From NCBI GenBank assembly GCA_020912385.1, contig CP087212.1, positions 1,860,001 to 1,924,000 on the forward strand: a DNA stretch of 64,000 bases, given 5' to 3'. Within the stretch, counting starts at the first letter, position 1. Every line of letters begins with the position of its first letter. A program made the translations under genes and the position numbers. Below are positions 1 to 11,544 of this stretch, in pieces. Under the pieces are notes generated by a model. It was not told the DNA's origin. It ran no database searches and was given only the letters and a program-made list of their open reading frames with translations. The stretch is from Neofusicoccum parvum. Its lineage: Eukaryota > Ascomycota > Dothideomycetes > Botryosphaeriales > Botryosphaeriaceae.

Positions 1-44
1 GATCAGGTGGTGGATCTGGATTCCGGATTCTGGAGTGAACTCAC

Positions 45-247
45 CTCAACCTGACGCTGTCCATACCACCAGCACCGAGGATGTCCTCGATGGTACTGGT
101 GGAGCCCGACTCGGTCAACCAGGTCGCGCCCTGCTCCGTTTCCATGTACCCGGCAGAGGAGAGATCGTGGCCCTTGGAGAGAGCAGCAACGCCGTGGATG
201 GCGGATGCCATCAAGGGCAGTGAGTTGATGAGAGTCTTGGACAGCAT
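45..247 (-). CDS. GH53 arabinogalactan endo-beta-1,4-galactanase, 5' exon only (partial)
   Basis: Secreted enzyme of the GH53 family, which cuts beta-1,4-galactan side chains of pectin. Only exon 1 (247 to 45) lies in the window. It begins with ATG at 247 and a hydrophobic N-terminus (MLSKTLINSLPLMASAIHG) read as a signal peptide, then the family's first strand, KGHDLSSAGYMETEQGATWL, and the conserved block EDILGAGGMDSVRL that in GH53 enzymes leads into an Arg-Leu/Val-Trp motif. The frame meets a stop at 41-43, but a consensus donor GTGAGT starts at 44, so the gene continues through an intron past the left edge. Family assignment rests on about 60 residues; the catalytic glutamates are outside the window. 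Confidence 0.72.
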
Positions 248-1825
248 TTTGGCTTGTTCGAGATCTGGACCTCCTCCCGGTGCTAAAATGTGCAAAGGCT
301 GGAAAGTGAAAGAAAGACTCAGAGTGGAGACGGTACAGCGATACCGGCACAGCCGGGCTTTGTTGCTGGTGTTGAAGAACGAAGGATGAAAAAACCAGGT
401 CGTCAGAGGATCAACCGCGATGGACAGCGAAGAGAAGGGACAACGGCTGGGACCGAGCAAACCGCAGAGCGTCACATAGGATCTAAAAGCCGAGACCGAG
501 CGCGGGAGCAACGCTTCTTAAAGCCGACATGGGGGCTGGGGATGGAGAGAGCAGCAGCACGTTTGCATTGTGACACTACGGCGGCTTGTTTCTGGTTTCG
601 GCGGAAATTATTACTTGCGGGGACGAGCGGCAAGGCGGCTGCGCATCAAGTACAATAGGGAGAGGGCTGATCGCCGAAACACACGAGTGGCAACGATCAT
701 CGGATTATACATACCCTTGTCGACAGCGAAACAGACCGAAACGGGGTGAACCGGGAGCTGGAGGAATGATCGACATGGTGGGAGGACTGATGTTGTCTGC
801 CTCGCTGCATCCGGCGTGCTTGGTGACGGCGGAAGTGAAGCAGCAGAACGCGAATACGAGTGTGACGGTAGAGTAATCAATCGAGCGGTCTGGCTGCCGG
901 ACGCAACAGCCGCTCAGCCAGGCGGGAGATTTGCAAAGTGCCGAGCCAAGAGCGCTCCGTTTCGCATCAGGAAGAGGAGTCAAACACCCTGCGCCGCGCT
1001 TCATCGCCTGCGGTTGGTTCGTTTGTAGAAACAGCGGCACCGGCTCCCCTTTGCAAGCGAGTTGGTGGGTGCGCCTTGGCAGCTGGTGTATCCACCGTGA
1101 TCAGCAGGACATGCGCAGTGCGGAGAGGCGAGAAGACAGAAGAGATGAGAGAAGTGTTGTTTCAAGTTGGTGGCCCCTCCTGAAGGAAGACCAGACCCCG
1201 GAAGCACCTTCATCCACCCTCCGATGCGCCAATCTAAGCGAGGTGCTTACCCCGGCGAGCGGCGACCACTTCAATTTGGGCTTGGTGGTCGGAGACTGAT
1301 TGAGCAGACTCCTGCACGCTGCAACATGCTGAATCAGTCCCCCTTTCTCACCAGAGGGACCAGATCCGGCTTGCTATCTCGGGCGCGTGCGATGATATAC
1401 CGGCGAACCATGACATCCCACCAGCGATATAAGACCACGAAATATAGAGCCGTTGCCCCATCCATTACGCCATCATCTCTCAAACCGTGCATGACACCGC
1501 TCCGCAGAGCCGCGTACGTCCATCTCTAAATAAAGAACAAACCCAAGGATGATGCCGACGACCAACACGTACCACCACCCCTTCGCGCCCTTCCGAACGC
1601 GTAAGCAGCCGAGAAAGGAAGCGGAAACAGCGCTCCCCCGAAAAGTGAACGACGATGCAGCAGGCGAGCGCCTTCGCAAATGATGCCTTTTTCCTCCTGT
1701 CTTCCGGAAAAAGCAAGCAGACAGAAAACGAGTGCCTATATCGCGACTCCTCACGCCTATATACTTTACAAACGGCCGTCACCGTGCTCCCAACAAGTGG
1801 TGCTCGTGAGTGTGCAGCCTCTGCT
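248..1825. other. Intergenic, no gene seen
   Basis: Upstream region of the GH53 gene (right to left) and 3' flank of the Gea gene. Open frames here are short, overlap on both strands, have unstructured composition and show no family resemblance. No tRNA or repeat was seen. Confidence 0.6.
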
Positions 1826-4800
1826 CTACGCCTCCACCTTCTCTTCCTCAGCAGCCGCGCCTGCCTCTTCAGCGTCTTTCCCCTCTTCCTTCGTCTCGCC
1901 ATCATTCTTGTCTCCGCTGGCTGTGGCCACCGACGCCGCGTCGACTGACGGCCTTGCGCTAGCCGTTGCTGCCACCGACAACCTCTTGTGGTGGCCCTGA
2001 TGTTGCTTCTTCTCCGCCTCCTCCGGGAAGAGTTCTGGAAGCAGGTTCGGTAAGAAACGGTCAAGCTTGGTCCAAGTCTCACGCCATAGTTCCTCCTGCT
2101 CTGGCTTCTGATCGGGTGGCGCAAGGTAGCCACCGCTGGACATGACGAGTAAAATGTTCTTAAGACTCTCCGGCACAGCTTCCTCCTGTTCGTGATTGTC
2201 TTCATTAGTCATTTGACGATTTCGTTCTGGCGAATGGGGTGATTTGTCTTACCAAGTTGTCGCCCTGACCGCTGTTCATCAACCTATCCATGATGCTGAG
2301 GATTTTGAGCCAGAGGTCCAGCATGCCATCCCACTCGGACAGGGCCACAAGATAGTGGAGGAATATTTTACAAAGCAACGTTGCCGCCTGTACTCTCGTT
2401 TCACCCATTCCACCGGGGTCACTTTGATAGGTTTCGGGCTTGAGGAGTTGGTTGATCAGCGGGAAGAGCACTTCGCCGAAGATCTTAGTCCACTCCTTGT
2501 GGTCAGGCGAGGCGAGGTCGTTCGACAGGAGCGTCCGTTGGAGCGACCCGAGAGCCTGGTGCCTGATTTCTCGGCATGGATTCAGGCACTGGTTCGTAAG
2601 ACATTGGAAGATGGGTGACCAGTAGGCGTTCCAAGCTACTCGAGATCAGCATCCGGCGCTTGCATAAGATGGCAGATTTGACCTACCTTCGTTGGTCTCA
2701 AGTTGAGACTGCTCGATGAAGTGAGGAACGCGACTAGTCAGCTGAAAGACGATGGTCATGGCCTTTGAGCCACGAAGAACAACCTCATTGCTCCTGCGAA
2801 ACGTTAATATCTCAGTGGCATTTTGTGATTGCGAAGTGACATACTGCGTTTTCTTCGGCTTGACGCCCTTACCCCTACGTCTCTCAGCGTCTCCTCGTTG
2901 CTCCGCAATCGCGCCAGCGCTTCCAGCAGTGGCAAAATCGTTGAGCAATGCTATCGCCGCCTCATAGTTATCCGCACAGATGCCTGGCGGATTGGAAAGA
3001 GTCAGGCTCTCGGCAACCTGGAACACGTCCGCTGCTACTTCAGGCAAACCGTGAAGCGTGCGCAGCAGCGTCCAGAAATCGGGTGAGTTGACGAGCTCAT
3101 TGCGCAGACTGACAGGCCCGTTGATGCAGTCTAGCAAGCCCTTGAGCAGAGTCGGTGATACCTGTTTCAACACATCTTGATCGAACGTAGCGAAGCTATG
3201 CAGAATTACAGGAGCGCGAATGTAGTCATGATCCTGGAGTATGTCAGCAAATGCGCCTTGGAACCCTCGAATAGTTTACTTACGTTGCTCTCACGCAGAA
3301 CCCTCAGCAAGTAGTACACCGTCCGCGACAGCACAACAGGATGAACGTTGTTGTCGCGAATCACCGTCTGCAAAGCATCGGCAACGCTCTTCCCAAGCTT
3401 CTCGACTGTTTCGGCGTCTCTTAACGCTAGGATGGTTGCTAGCTCTAGTGCAAACACTAGAGAAGGATCATATTGCGGACCCTGTGTCCTGACCTTGCTA
3501 CCGTTCGGACGCAACGGGCTAGGTGCAGGAAGATCGGGTTTTACAACCATGACACGAGGCGAAGAGTCCTCGGGTATCTGTGCAAGAAGCGAGTCCAAGA
3601 CAGATTGCAGAGCCTCAATGGGCATGCGGCTAGCCAAATCAATAAAGTTCTCGCATTGCTGAGGTGCAGGAGTCTTACCTGATGTTCGCAAAGACCTCTG
3701 GGAAATCGCATGAGTTGATGCAGTCTACCGTGCAAAGAGTGTACTCTATTTCCGCATCCGACGGCTCTGGTGGCTCGTCGTTCGCAAAACTGAAGATGGA
3801 CGAAGCAAAAGTGGAGAAGAGACTGGTCTCATTTTGTCTCTGCTCACGATCGATGACCTGTGCGGGATTCTGGAGTGGGATGGAAGGAAGCTCGAGTGGG
3901 TTGGGTATCGATGAGAAAGACGGGGGTATAAGAGAGTTGACGAATAGATTGAGCATTACGCGCACGAGCTGCATGAGATGTCAACAAATCTGTTGTGAGA
4001 CATGGAATAGGAGCATCTTACCTGGTTCCATCCATCTCTGATGAATGCTTCGTTGCCATTGACAATGCGGAAAAGCAGGACGGTAGCCAACTGGGCTCTG
4101 TCGTCACGACCAAACCGGACGGCCGTTTCGCTGACCATGATCTTTTCGCTCTTCTTGTCGGCTTGGACTTCGGTGTTCAGTGAGGTGCTCGGAGGCACAT
4201 CTGGAGCTAGGGTGCTGATCATGCTCAAACTGAAGACGATGCGGTCAAGGCAGTCATTCAGTCCATGCTTCGCCGCAATTTGAGCGCACTGGTAAAATCC
4301 AGTGACCACACGCGAGAAGACGGCGTCATCAGAGGCAGACATGAACACATACGAAAGGGTTGCCAACGTTGGCTTCCATGTCGCAGCAAACATTTCCGCG
4401 TCAAAGATGTTTGTGTTACAAATGACAAGGTCCGTGGTGGTCTGGACCTTCATCTGCAGCTCCTTCCAGGCATAGTCGTAGGCGTGCTTGTTATCGTGTT
4501 CCTCCGGCAGGATGATCTCTCGCGTCTTGATAGAGTTGTAGATCTCTTGGAGATACTCAATGGGAAAGTCCTGGCCACCATTCACTCCACGTAGGTTCCG
4601 AGCAAAATCCTCCAGCGCCATACGTTTCTGCGATTTCAGATTTGGGTTGTGCTGATCCGTGTTCAGCATGATGATGGCATACGTCAGAACATAAACCGAA
4701 TCCTTGTCTGCAATACCCTCAGGAGGGCTTTCTCCACAGTACTTGGAAGCGAATTCGGTCACGATCCGCTCGATGAGTTGCGACTCTCCTGGAAGACGGA

Positions 4801-7011
4801 AGGTGTTGAGAAGCTGGCGCAAAGCTTCGTCCACACGCTGACCAGTGAAATCGAACAGGTCCATGAAAGCCGCCAATATCGCCTCGTTCTCCTTCTTCGA
4901 AATGAACTCGCCGAGGACCTTCTTGTCCAGTCTCGTAGTACCTTTGACGAAGCTTGCGATAGAGTGCGGATTATCCGGATCATCGATGATTCCTTGGGAC
5001 ACTAGGAAAGCAATTCCAGCCTTGGGCTTTTCGTTGAACTTCTTAGCACCCTGAATGATGATCTTCTTCTGCATTCTCTGCTTCGTCAACTGCTGCACAT
5101 TAGGAAGACCCTCTGTCAGCGGTTCCTCGTCTAGCCGATCTGCTATGGTCTGGATGAAGCCAAGAAGGGCATCAAGGCAGAGCGGGGGGACGTTGGTCGT
5201 GCTCCAAGTGGCAGAGTCCGGAAAGGCGTTCCGCGAAAGAAGTCCTATCATGTCCATACACAAATCGCTTCGGTCAACCTCGCAATCATAATTGACGAAC
5301 AACTCGACCATGAATGAGGGAATTCTGCAGAGAGCTCCTACGCTTTCTACCATCGCTTCCCTTGCGTCGGGTTTCCTGGCACCGCCTTCTAGACCAAGCC
5401 TCTGCCTATCTTTCACAGGGACAGGAGTGGATCTCCCGCTACTCGATCCAGACTGTGGAGAGGGTTTGACCAAACTGGGAGCTTGGGGAACACCTTCATA
5501 GAGGACGGATGGGATGTGGGCTTCCTGGGGAATCTCCACGCGAGGGAACAAACATACAACAAGATAAGAAAGGAAAAGCTCCTGCTGGAGCTTAAGCACG
5601 CCCCTGCAGGTTGCCAGAAGAGTGTACGCAACTCTCAGTGACTCGTTGAGCACTGCGATATTCTCAGATCGAACGAGCTGGAAAAGGTGACGGCAAAGGG
5701 TGTCCTTGGCCAGAGAGGCAAGGCTTGGGTGGCTGGCAATGGACGGCCCCGCAACCTCAAGTGCAACATCGACGATTCGAAGGGCCATGATCCTCATGGT
5801 GTCATTGTGCTGGCGATCGTCAGGGTCCAGAAGATCCACCAGAACGCGGAAAAGCTCCCTTATGGACGGGAGAGAGTACGGCTTGATGACTTGTTCCTCC
5901 TCGGTTTCCTCTACCAAAGGAAGGTGCAGCTGACTCCCATTAGGGTTCCCATTGTTCTCCTCGCTGCCATCCGGTGTCTTCTCCAGGCTTGTCGAGGATC
6001 TTGAACCTTCCGGCACGCTCCCGGGCACGGACAACGACTCTCCATTCGTAGACGGGTCCATTTTCACGGCGTTCATGTCGTCCTTGGTACTCTCCTCGAG
6101 GGCTCCAGGCTCATCGCCGGCCTCGATTTCCAAGTGCTTTAGTCTCTCAAAGATTACCTGGCACATGGTCACCATGGCAATCTCGGCAGACCGCCGCAGA
6201 ACCTCGGACAGTCGAATCTGACAGCACATGCTCAGCCCAGTCTCCATCATCTCGCACACACTCTCGTCGCTCAGTATGTCTCCAGCTGGACCTGAGATCA
6301 TGTTCTCCATGAGCTTCAGTATCCGGAGAAGCACGATCTCGTCCGCGTCGGTATTTGTTGCCTCGAACCGGCAATGGGTGATGGCGGAGGAGAGGAGCTG
6401 CATGGCCAGAGGCAGCCGGGGCGAGTCCCGGCCGATGATGTTGTACGAGAGAAACTTCGTTATCGCAATCAGAGCCAGCGAGGTAATTGGTGCTGACGTC
6501 GACGAGGAGCGGATGACCTGCAGGAACGGCTGGAGCAGGGCGGGCGTGTCGAAGCTGCGAATGTCTGCGAGCGGGTCAGCCAATCGCGCACTGGGGGGTC
6601 AATGTCCCTGTCCCTACCTTTGTAGCCCTTCAGATCATTCCGCAGTCGTGTGAAGGCGGACATAAGGGGATTGTCCTGCATGCTCTTCCCCTTCTTGCCG
6701 CGGAGCCCCCATCTGCCCTCGAGGGCGTCTTCGGCGGGGCTGAGCTTTATGCTGGCGGCATTGCCCTCGCCCTTTTCGATCCGCTGTATGGCCAGCGGCT
6801 TCGCGGCGCCACCGCCGAGGATGGCGGACACGGAAGACTGGGCCCAGCGCGCATGCTTGCGCATGGCCGAGGTGACGGTGATGCATTCCGTGACGACGAG
6901 CGCGACGGGGTCGATCGAGGCGGATATGGCGCGCGTGCGCGGGTGGAACTCGGGCACGCCGTGCAGTGGCTGCGTCGAGGAGTCTGCCTGGGTGCTGCCA
7001 TCAGCAGCCAT
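1826..7011 (-). CDS. gea1: ARF guanine-nucleotide exchange factor of the Gea/GBF1 class (SEC7 domain)
   Basis: Large Golgi ARF-GEF that loads GTP on Arf1 to start COPI coat assembly. Eight exons: 7011-6618, 6564-4022, 3968-3679, 3629-3284, 3233-2845, 2793-2687, 2638-2253, 2185-1826; the sum is 1,605 codons (1,604 aa). Introns are 48-67 nt. The SEC7 domain lies near residues 640-835 and carries the glutamic-finger segment FRLPGESQLIER and the ARF-contact block YAIIMLNTDQHNPNLK. Residues before it match the DCB/HUS region (PVALVVTECITVTSAMRKHA) and the C-terminus matches the HDS blocks (AWNAYWSPIF, LWRETWTKLDRFLPNLLPE). The start chosen is the ATG at 7011 in a near-perfect context (CACCATGG); the frame extends upstream to 7179 without another ATG. 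The C-terminal 60 residues are acidic and Ala/Glu-rich. Intron 5 (2844-2794, 51 nt) is a multiple of three and stop-free, so its removal is inferred from splice signals and protein fit. Confidence 0.93.
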
Positions 7012-7630
7012 GGTGCTGAGCTTGGGCGGCGTCGGAGGCAGAGGGCCGGGGGATGGTGGTGGAGGTGGCAGGGCGCGTCCCGGCTCTTTCAAAGCTGTGC
7101 GGTGTCCAGGGCTCAGCTTCCCATGGTCGAATGGTCGGGAGTAAGACAGCGCGGGCGTGGGCGCGTGGTGGATGCTCACGTTGTAGGTTGCGCCGCGTCC
7201 AAGCTCACTGACTTACGGAACCGGCAGAAAACCACCGACTTGACACCTTGCCTCGCACGCCGTGCCAAGCCCCGACCTCCGCGCTCCGTCACGTTTGTGC
7301 CAAATGGTCATGCTGCTCGATGGGTATTCTTACAGGCGCGCCGCTGCAGGCCAGCACCAATGCCCTCGGACTTCCGAAAATCTATTTTATGTACACCGCC
7401 CGTCTTCCGTGAACGCCAGCAGACCTCGTTACATCACACTCAGCACATATGCGGCCCTCCTCGTTATCACCGTGTTTGTTTCGAACCCGCCCGACGAACT
7501 CCGGATGTGCCCCACGCGTGTCCCGAACTGGCTGCAAGAGCCACCATGAAAATAAAATAGTGAATGCCAAATGTTGGAAACACAATTACAAAGTTTTCAA
7601 CCGTATATCGAAGCTAATGCTCCCGAGTAT
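7012..7630. other. Gea promoter and anp1 3' flank
   Basis: Both neighbours are on the minus strand, so this stretch holds the 5' region of the Gea gene and the 3' untranslated region of the mannosyltransferase gene. No convincing gene. Confidence 0.5.
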
Positions 7631-9685
7631 CTACTCGAGAGGATCTTTAATCTTCTTCGCTGCGCCACCATCATCTTTCACTCTGAAATCTTCGTTAGTT
7701 CGTCATCCATAACTCACAGTATCAGAGCAAACTTACAGAGGAGCACCGGCCTTCTTCTTCTCTCCTGTGATCTGGTCCCTGTTGCCTTTCTTCTCCTGCT
7801 CCTCTTTCTCGGCTGCCAGTCTTGCGTGCGCCTGTTTAGCCCGTTCGACTGCATCCTGATTCTTCTTGGCCTGTTCCTCTTTGATCTTCTCAGCCTTGGC
7901 CTTAGAAGAATCAACCTTACTCTTATCCAGGCTCTCATGCTCGGAGGAGCTATCCTTGGCCGAACTGTCCTTGACCGAGCTATCTTTGGCCTTGGCCGAG
8001 CTATCCTTGTTGGCCGAACTGTCCTTGTCTTTGACTGAGCTGTCCTTGTCTTTGGCCGAGCTGTCCTTGTCTTTGGTCGAGCTGTCCTTATCCTTAGCTG
8101 AGCTGTCCTTCGAAGCCTTGTCCTTCGATTCCTTCGAGTTGCTCTTTCCACCTTTACTCTGATCCTTTTCGCTCTCCATGTATTCCGTTTTGGCCATGTT
8201 CCGAATGTCGGCCTTGTCCTTATCCCACTGCTCAGCTGGATCCTCAAATTGATCCTTCAATCTTTGCAGACGGTCTTCTTTGTCCTTCTCTTCTTTCTCC
8301 TTTGCGAGCCTTTCTTGCTCCATCTCCTCCATATGCCGAATGTCGTCAACGCTCGGCTCGTAAAGATGCCAAATGGTGTAGTGTGGCAGTCCAACAACGG
8401 AATACTTCATTCTCTTTGCCATCTATCAAAAGGTTAGCAAGAACAAGGAAGTCCGTAGGGGTGAAGGTACCTTTCCAAAGCCTTCGGTCTCTGCGTGCTT
8501 CTCAAAACTGAAGGCCGGGAAATGTACACCAGACCGGAAGACTTTAGCCTTAGCCAGGATACTGACACCACCAACACCGTCGATCTCCATTTCCATGTCC
8601 GGATCTCCATAAGGGTCGCGCAAGTATGCAAGATGAGGACGCCAGGTAGCGTACTCGGCGTAACCCTCGACAATAACAGCATCCTCATCCAAAGTATCAG
8701 CCAGAGCGAGGGCTGTTTCTGATTCCTGCCAAGAGTTGAGGTCATAGGGCTGCTCGCCTCCGAGCCAATCTGGGAGTGGTCGCCACACATCTGCTCTGGG
8801 TCAGCCATCTGCTAGACAAATGATTAATAGCCAAGCTTACTTGGTACGATAATGTCCTTGTTGTGGCGCATAAGGTCCTCCAGAATCGTGAACGGCGCGG
8901 TTTCCACATCTACATCGCGCCAGTACACCCAGCTGTGTGTGGGCCGAAGAGCTGCACTGAGAAGCCAATTCCGTGCCTGAGCCATAGATTTTCTCCGGCC
9001 TGCCTGCGCCGCGAAACCGTGTCTACTTTCAACGTCCTGGTTGACCTTCTGGCCGAAGTCCTTCTCCATGATCGAGATCTCTCCGAATTGCTGTGTGGGA
9101 TCTTCATTGGCCTGTAGCTCCTCGAGGAGCTCTGAGAGCAGCTCGAGGGTATTGTCTTTCGAATCTCCAACCAAGAAGGCGAGGTCGATGAAATTGTGCG
9201 GGTATGTCAAGTTCCGCAAGTGACCGAAGAACATGGGCAGATGCGGCGCCGCGTCTCGTAGCGGAGCGCAAAGCAGAATCCGTTCCTCCCTCTCCCATCC
9301 GCGCGCTGTACCCTGCACATTGTTGAGATCGTAATAGCGGACTGTCTCGAGCTGGAAATCGGGCGCGGAGGAGAAGAGGCCGAGAGTTAACACAGGAGCA
9401 ACGGCGGCCCGGAAGCCTGACGAGAATAGAAAGAGAGAAACGACGAGGAGGGCGGCGAAGAGCCCTATCCTGATGAGCAGCTGTCGGCGTCTTCGCAGCG
9501 CGGGCGTTGAGCGCGGCTGAAACCTGCAGACACGCCATGTCAGCATCACAGAGGCGCTTCTCTCGGGGACCAGGTACGCACTTGTGTGGTTCTATGTGGA
9601 AGGTCTGCTGCCCGCCCGTGCTGTAGCCGGCGTAGCCGTTGGCGAAGCCGTGGCGGTGCATCGTTTTGCCATGAAGCGGTAACAT
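7631..9685 (-). CDS. anp1: Mannan polymerase II complex subunit, Anp1/Mnn9/Van1 family (GT62)
   Basis: Type II Golgi membrane alpha-1,6-mannosyltransferase subunit that extends the N-glycan mannan backbone. Five exons: 9685-9582, 9523-8841, 8790-8471, 8422-7737, 7682-7631; 615 codons (614 aa). One transmembrane segment follows a basic RRRR stretch at residues 45-48 (about 54-69). The GT62 domain shows ERILLCAPLRDAAPHLPMFF, FLVGDSKDNT, the DxD-containing VYWRDVDVETAP, DIIVP-NVWRPLPDW across intron 2, and GLPHYTIWH. The lysine-rich C-terminal tail is typical of Anp1 rather than Mnn9 or Van1. The tail holds a tandem K-D-S array (about 7945-8115). The last intron (7736-7683; donor GTAAGT, branch CTAAC) bypasses an in-frame TAA and adds 17 residues. 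Start at 9685 is the first in-frame ATG; 9661 is the alternative. Confidence 0.9.
7945..8115 (-). repeat. Tandem Lys-Asp-Ser coding repeat in the anp1 tail
   Basis: Imperfect repeats of 9 to 18 nt encode KDSSAKD, KDSSTKD and KDSSVKD units in the lumenal C-terminal tail of the Anp1 homologue. The repeat keeps frame and lies outside the conserved GT62 fold. Confidence 0.8.
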
Positions 9686-10433
9686 CCAGACGACGAAAGG
9701 CTTCAAGAACTACCCACCGGGCGGCTCAGGAGGCGTGGGTCGGAGGGCCAGCCACGCCCAAGACTACAGAAGCGCGGGGCGCAATTGCGGGCGACGCGGG
9801 GACAGAGGTCGGGGCGATGCGATCGCCAGGCGGTCGGGTGGGTTGTGGGTGAGGTCGTGGCGGAGGAGGGTTGCGTACACGGGTTCGACCAACGGCCAAG
9901 GTGGCTCCAGAAGCAGATCAGACAGGGATCCTGTTTAGCTTAATGCCACAATGCCGTCCCGCTGCCGTTCCCTGCCGTTAGCCCACACGTCGCAGCCCAG
10001 AGCGAGACTCGGTCGCAGAGCGGAGAGAGCTGGGTTCAATTGCCGCGAGGTGTCCAAAAGCGCATGCAGGAAACTGGTCAGCCCCTTGGCTGGCGCTGAC
10101 AGGTCGGCCGTTGCAGCCAGCACGATACGAGAAAGACCGATCCGCCAATTTGCATCATATTGCGCCCCAGACTAGCTTTTTGCAAATTCGTGGCCGACCC
10201 ATGCCCAAAGCTTGTTCGTGTTCTCGCGCTTCGCCCTCTCGTTGCGAATTGATTTCACGCAATCAACATGATGGCCGCCGAAGCCCTAATCTGCGATAGG
10301 TATCCCTCTGTCCCGGTTCCTTGTCTCCAGCATTCCGCCTTGGGACCAGCCCACCTGCGCCAAACGCCTTGCAGCCAACCAGCCATTCGCACGCAAATCC
10401 CATAGATGCACAGAAATCCTCCTTTGAAAACTC
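9686..10433. other. anp1 promoter region, no gene seen
   Basis: Lies upstream of anp1 and downstream of the polymerase subunit gene, both on the minus strand. Short frames on both strands look random. No RNA gene recognised. Confidence 0.5.
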
Positions 10434-11082
10434 TCAAGTCTCGACGAATCTTGAGCCCAGCAGCTCGTCTACATGGGCGCGCTGCGCCTTCGTGTTGTCC
10501 CTGCCCTCCTTCAGCAGCACGGCCAACACCTCGATAGGAGGCTTCAGGCCAAGGCGATGTGCGCGCTTCCAGCGCTTGATGCGTGCGTTGCCGATGCATG
10601 GCTGTTTGGTGTCAGCAGAGCGCGTGGTACAAGAAACTCCGGGTGGTGGCACTCACGCCATACTGGCCGCTGATGTCAAACTCTCGTAGCACCTTCTCGT
10701 GGACGCTGAGATCCTGCTGGTGCACCCGCGGGACCTTTCTCGCGCGCTCCTTCTCCCTCCAGTACTTCTTGATCTGTGGCTCCGTGATGCGGCTCGCCGC
10801 CTTCTCCTCCGGCGTCAGCTCTGCCTGCGCCGCCTCCTTCTTCGACTGCTGGGCTATGGCAAGCTCCGAGGTCGTGAGATCTGTGAGATCAGGGTCTGCT
10901 TGAGCGCTGGGGCTCGTCTCGACGATCGACTCAGATAGGATTGGGTCTTGCTTTGACTTGTTCGTGGCCTTCGCTTTGCCCGCCAGTGAGGCCGTCGGCT
11001 TCGTCACTCGGTTGGAGGCGCCATGGAAGGCGAGCGTCGCCTGCCTGGACTGTGGGCCGGACGAGCGTCGTTTGGGAGGCAT
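10434..11082 (-). CDS. cdm1: DNA polymerase delta subunit 4 (POLD4/Cdm1)
   Basis: Smallest accessory subunit of replicative DNA polymerase delta, a nuclear protein that stabilises the holoenzyme. Two exons, 11082-10657 and 10601-10434, total 198 codons (197 aa); the intron is 55 nt with donor GTGAGT. The C-terminal half is the conserved part: ITEPQIKKYWREKERARKVP, then VLREFDISGQYG joined across the intron to PCIGNARIKRWKRAHRLGL and a final PPIEVLAVLLKE helix. The N-terminus is basic and disordered (MPPKRRSS) with QATLAF near residue 14, which resembles the start of a PCNA-interacting motif but lacks the usual aromatic pair; that is inference. It is divergently arranged with the DcpS gene. 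Confidence 0.88.
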
Positions 11083-11544
11083 GATGGTGGATGAAGTGTC
11101 GATGTTGCAGGGAGAATCAGAGCCGTTGCTATTGGTTCAGCAGAAGATGGGAATGGGTGATCTGTTGCTGGGATGAGAGTGGAGATGTCATCGAACCGGT
11201 GCGTTGCTAGGAAGAAGCTTGGCAAAAGTCCGCCACAAACACGCCCTGTCGCGCTTCGCGAAGTCCCGTGAGCTGGGGGAAAGCAGGCGCCAGGACGCCC
11301 GCACAGTGGGTCGCCGAAGAATGGACGGCTCAACTCAGTGGAAGCGTTCGTGCGGATGGTTCTAGTAATTGATCAGAGTACATCTGCATCCGGACGAATG
11401 CTTCACCTTCCCACGCAGACATCTTGCTTACTTGACGCGTCTGTCGGCTGCATCTGTCCGTTTCTTTCGCGACCCACTCACTTTGCCCGCGCAGAACCCT
11501 CTCCACACCTCGCTTCCCTCACTTAATAACAGGCCCGCATCATC
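11083..11544. promoter_or_regulatory. Shared intergenic promoter between cdm1 and dcs1
   Basis: A 462-nt gap separates the ATGs of two divergent genes and must hold both promoters and 5' leaders. No specific box can be called with confidence. Confidence 0.6.

Noticed and set aside
3659..3678. 20-nt intron at the first acceptor after Gea exon 3
   Set aside because: Too short to splice and breaks the frame. The acceptor at 3630 gives a 49-nt intron and restores the conserved reading (FANIS-RMPIEALQ).
6469..7179. Longer N-terminus for the Gea protein starting at 7179
   Set aside because: The codon at 7179 is GTG, not ATG; the first ATG is at 7011 in an excellent context.
9875..9905. GGGTTCGACC motif considered as a tRNA T-arm
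   Set aside because: No matching A box or cloverleaf stems upstream; the loop context does not fit.
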